5,894 bases of DNA from Pseudonocardiales bacterium (GTDB lineage Bacteria > Actinomycetota > Actinomycetes > Mycobacteriales > Pseudonocardiaceae). Of this stretch, positions 5,402-5,894 are shown piece after piece. The stretch is from positions 1 through 5,894 of the forward strand of contig JAODNG010000362.1 of the NCBI GenBank assembly GCA_025465385.1. Reading direction: 5' to 3'. Within the stretch, counting starts at the first letter, position 1. Every line of letters starts with the position of its first letter. Under the pieces are notes generated by a model. That model was not told the origin of the DNA. It saw only the letters and a program-made list of their open reading frames with translations, and did not search any database. The position numbers and the translations under genes are program-made.

Positions 5402-5894
5402 ATGAACGACGTCGTTGAGGTGGCGGTCCAGCCGCAGAGCGGGTATGTGGTGGCAGGGCTGAGCGGCCAGTTGTCGTTGCAGACCGCGGCGGTGGCCCGC
5501 CATGCGCTGGTAGAGCTGTTAAGCAACGCAAGTTGTGTGGTGGCCGATCTATCTGGCCTGCGGCTGCGGGATCCAGAGAGCGTAGCTGTCTTTTCCGCCG
5601 CGGTGCAGCAGGCTGGCGGATGGCCACGTGCCAAGCTTGCCCTGTTCGGAGTTGGTCCCAGGATGCTCGCGCAGCTGCGGTGGTGGCGGGTTGCCGAGGC
5701 GGTGCCGGTGGCCGACGGACTGGACGCCGCCCTTGCCGCGGCCGGTCGGCCGCCTGGTGCCTGGCCGTCGGGCGTCAGCGCGACCGACGAGCAGGCCATC
5801 GCTAACGTGCTCGAGGCCGCGGAAAGGAACGGAGGGTTGGCGCGGTTCGTCCGACACTGGCTTGGCTCCCTGCTCGATCACGACTATTTACGGC
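5402..5894 (+). CDS. STAS-domain protein with probable C-terminal PucR-type HTH, cut by window end
   Basis: The frame from ATG 5402 is open to the last base (164 codons seen). GGGAAGAGG (5387-5395) lies six bases before the start. Residues 5-112 fit a STAS domain, as in anti-anti-sigma factors: a beta strand with GYVVAGLSGQLSL, a helix, VVADLSGLRLRD (46-57), a second helix, then RAKLALFGVGPRMLAQLRWWRVAEAVPVADGLDAAL. The residue after Asp57, usually the Ser phosphorylated by the partner kinase, is Pro58, followed by Glu59. After a linker, residues 132-164 (AIANVLEAAERNGGLARFVRHWLGSLLDHDYLR) resemble the segment before the PucR/CdaR C-terminal helix-turn-helix, commonly LGPLLxYDxxR. I infer a one-protein sensor-regulator in which STAS controls DNA binding. 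The HTH itself lies beyond the window, so this part is unproven. Confidence 0.75.
   Translation, partial: MNDVVEVAVQPQSGYVVAGLSGQLSLQTAAVARHALVELLSNASCVVADLSGLRLRDPESVAVFSAAVQQAGGWPRAKLALFGVGPRMLAQLRWWRVAEAVPVADGLDAALAAAGRPPGAWPSGVSATDEQAIANVLEAAERNGGLARFVRHWLGSLLDHDYLR

Noticed and set aside
5197..5799. 200-codon open frame on the - strand
   Set aside because: It is antisense to the STAS gene, has low-complexity Ser/Thr/Arg/Pro composition, and resembles no family. It is the GC-rich shadow frame of that gene.

Overview
The window looks like chromosomal DNA of a high-GC actinomycete, probably mycobacterial or Frankia-like. This rests on the G/C-rich third positions, GTG starts, GGAGG-type ribosome sites, a lipoprotein with a Thr/Pro/Ala-rich linker, and the families present. 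The species cannot be fixed from the sequence. No rRNA, tRNA, CRISPR array, complete insertion sequence or prophage was seen.

Layout: a short piece of a broken alpha/beta hydrolase (chloroperoxidase-like) lies at the left edge. It is followed on the + strand by a probable two-gene unit: a membrane-anchored neutral zinc metallopeptidase (180-1100) and an enoyl-CoA hydratase/isomerase family protein (1129-1914). Twelve bases later, convergent on the - strand, is a secreted lipoprotein with a DUF5666-like beta domain (1927-2376). From 2377 to 3387 there is no intact sizeable gene. This stretch holds a 59-codon ORF with an HGT/GCRC cysteine motif and the remains of a small gene built from 11-residue amphipathic repeats, broken by a stop and a frameshift. 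A solitary CoxG-type SRPBCC gene (3388-3957, -) follows. Behind it is a 20-bp interrupted palindrome at 4100-4119, overlapping the end of a broken AraC-family regulator (4117-4491, -). About 0.9 kb with no recognisable gene comes next. At the right edge (5402 to the end, +) begins a STAS-domain protein that appears to run into a PucR/CdaR-type DNA-binding domain and is cut by the window.

The genes do not form one pathway. The only likely operon is metallopeptidase plus hydratase. The dominant theme is decay: four separate remnants lie beside healthy genes, as in an accessory or slowly eroding region. The most interesting points are the orphan coxG with a palindrome and a dead regulator upstream, the STAS gene lacking the usual phosphorylated serine, and the broken 11-mer repeat gene. 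I did not find a convincing new multi-gene system.
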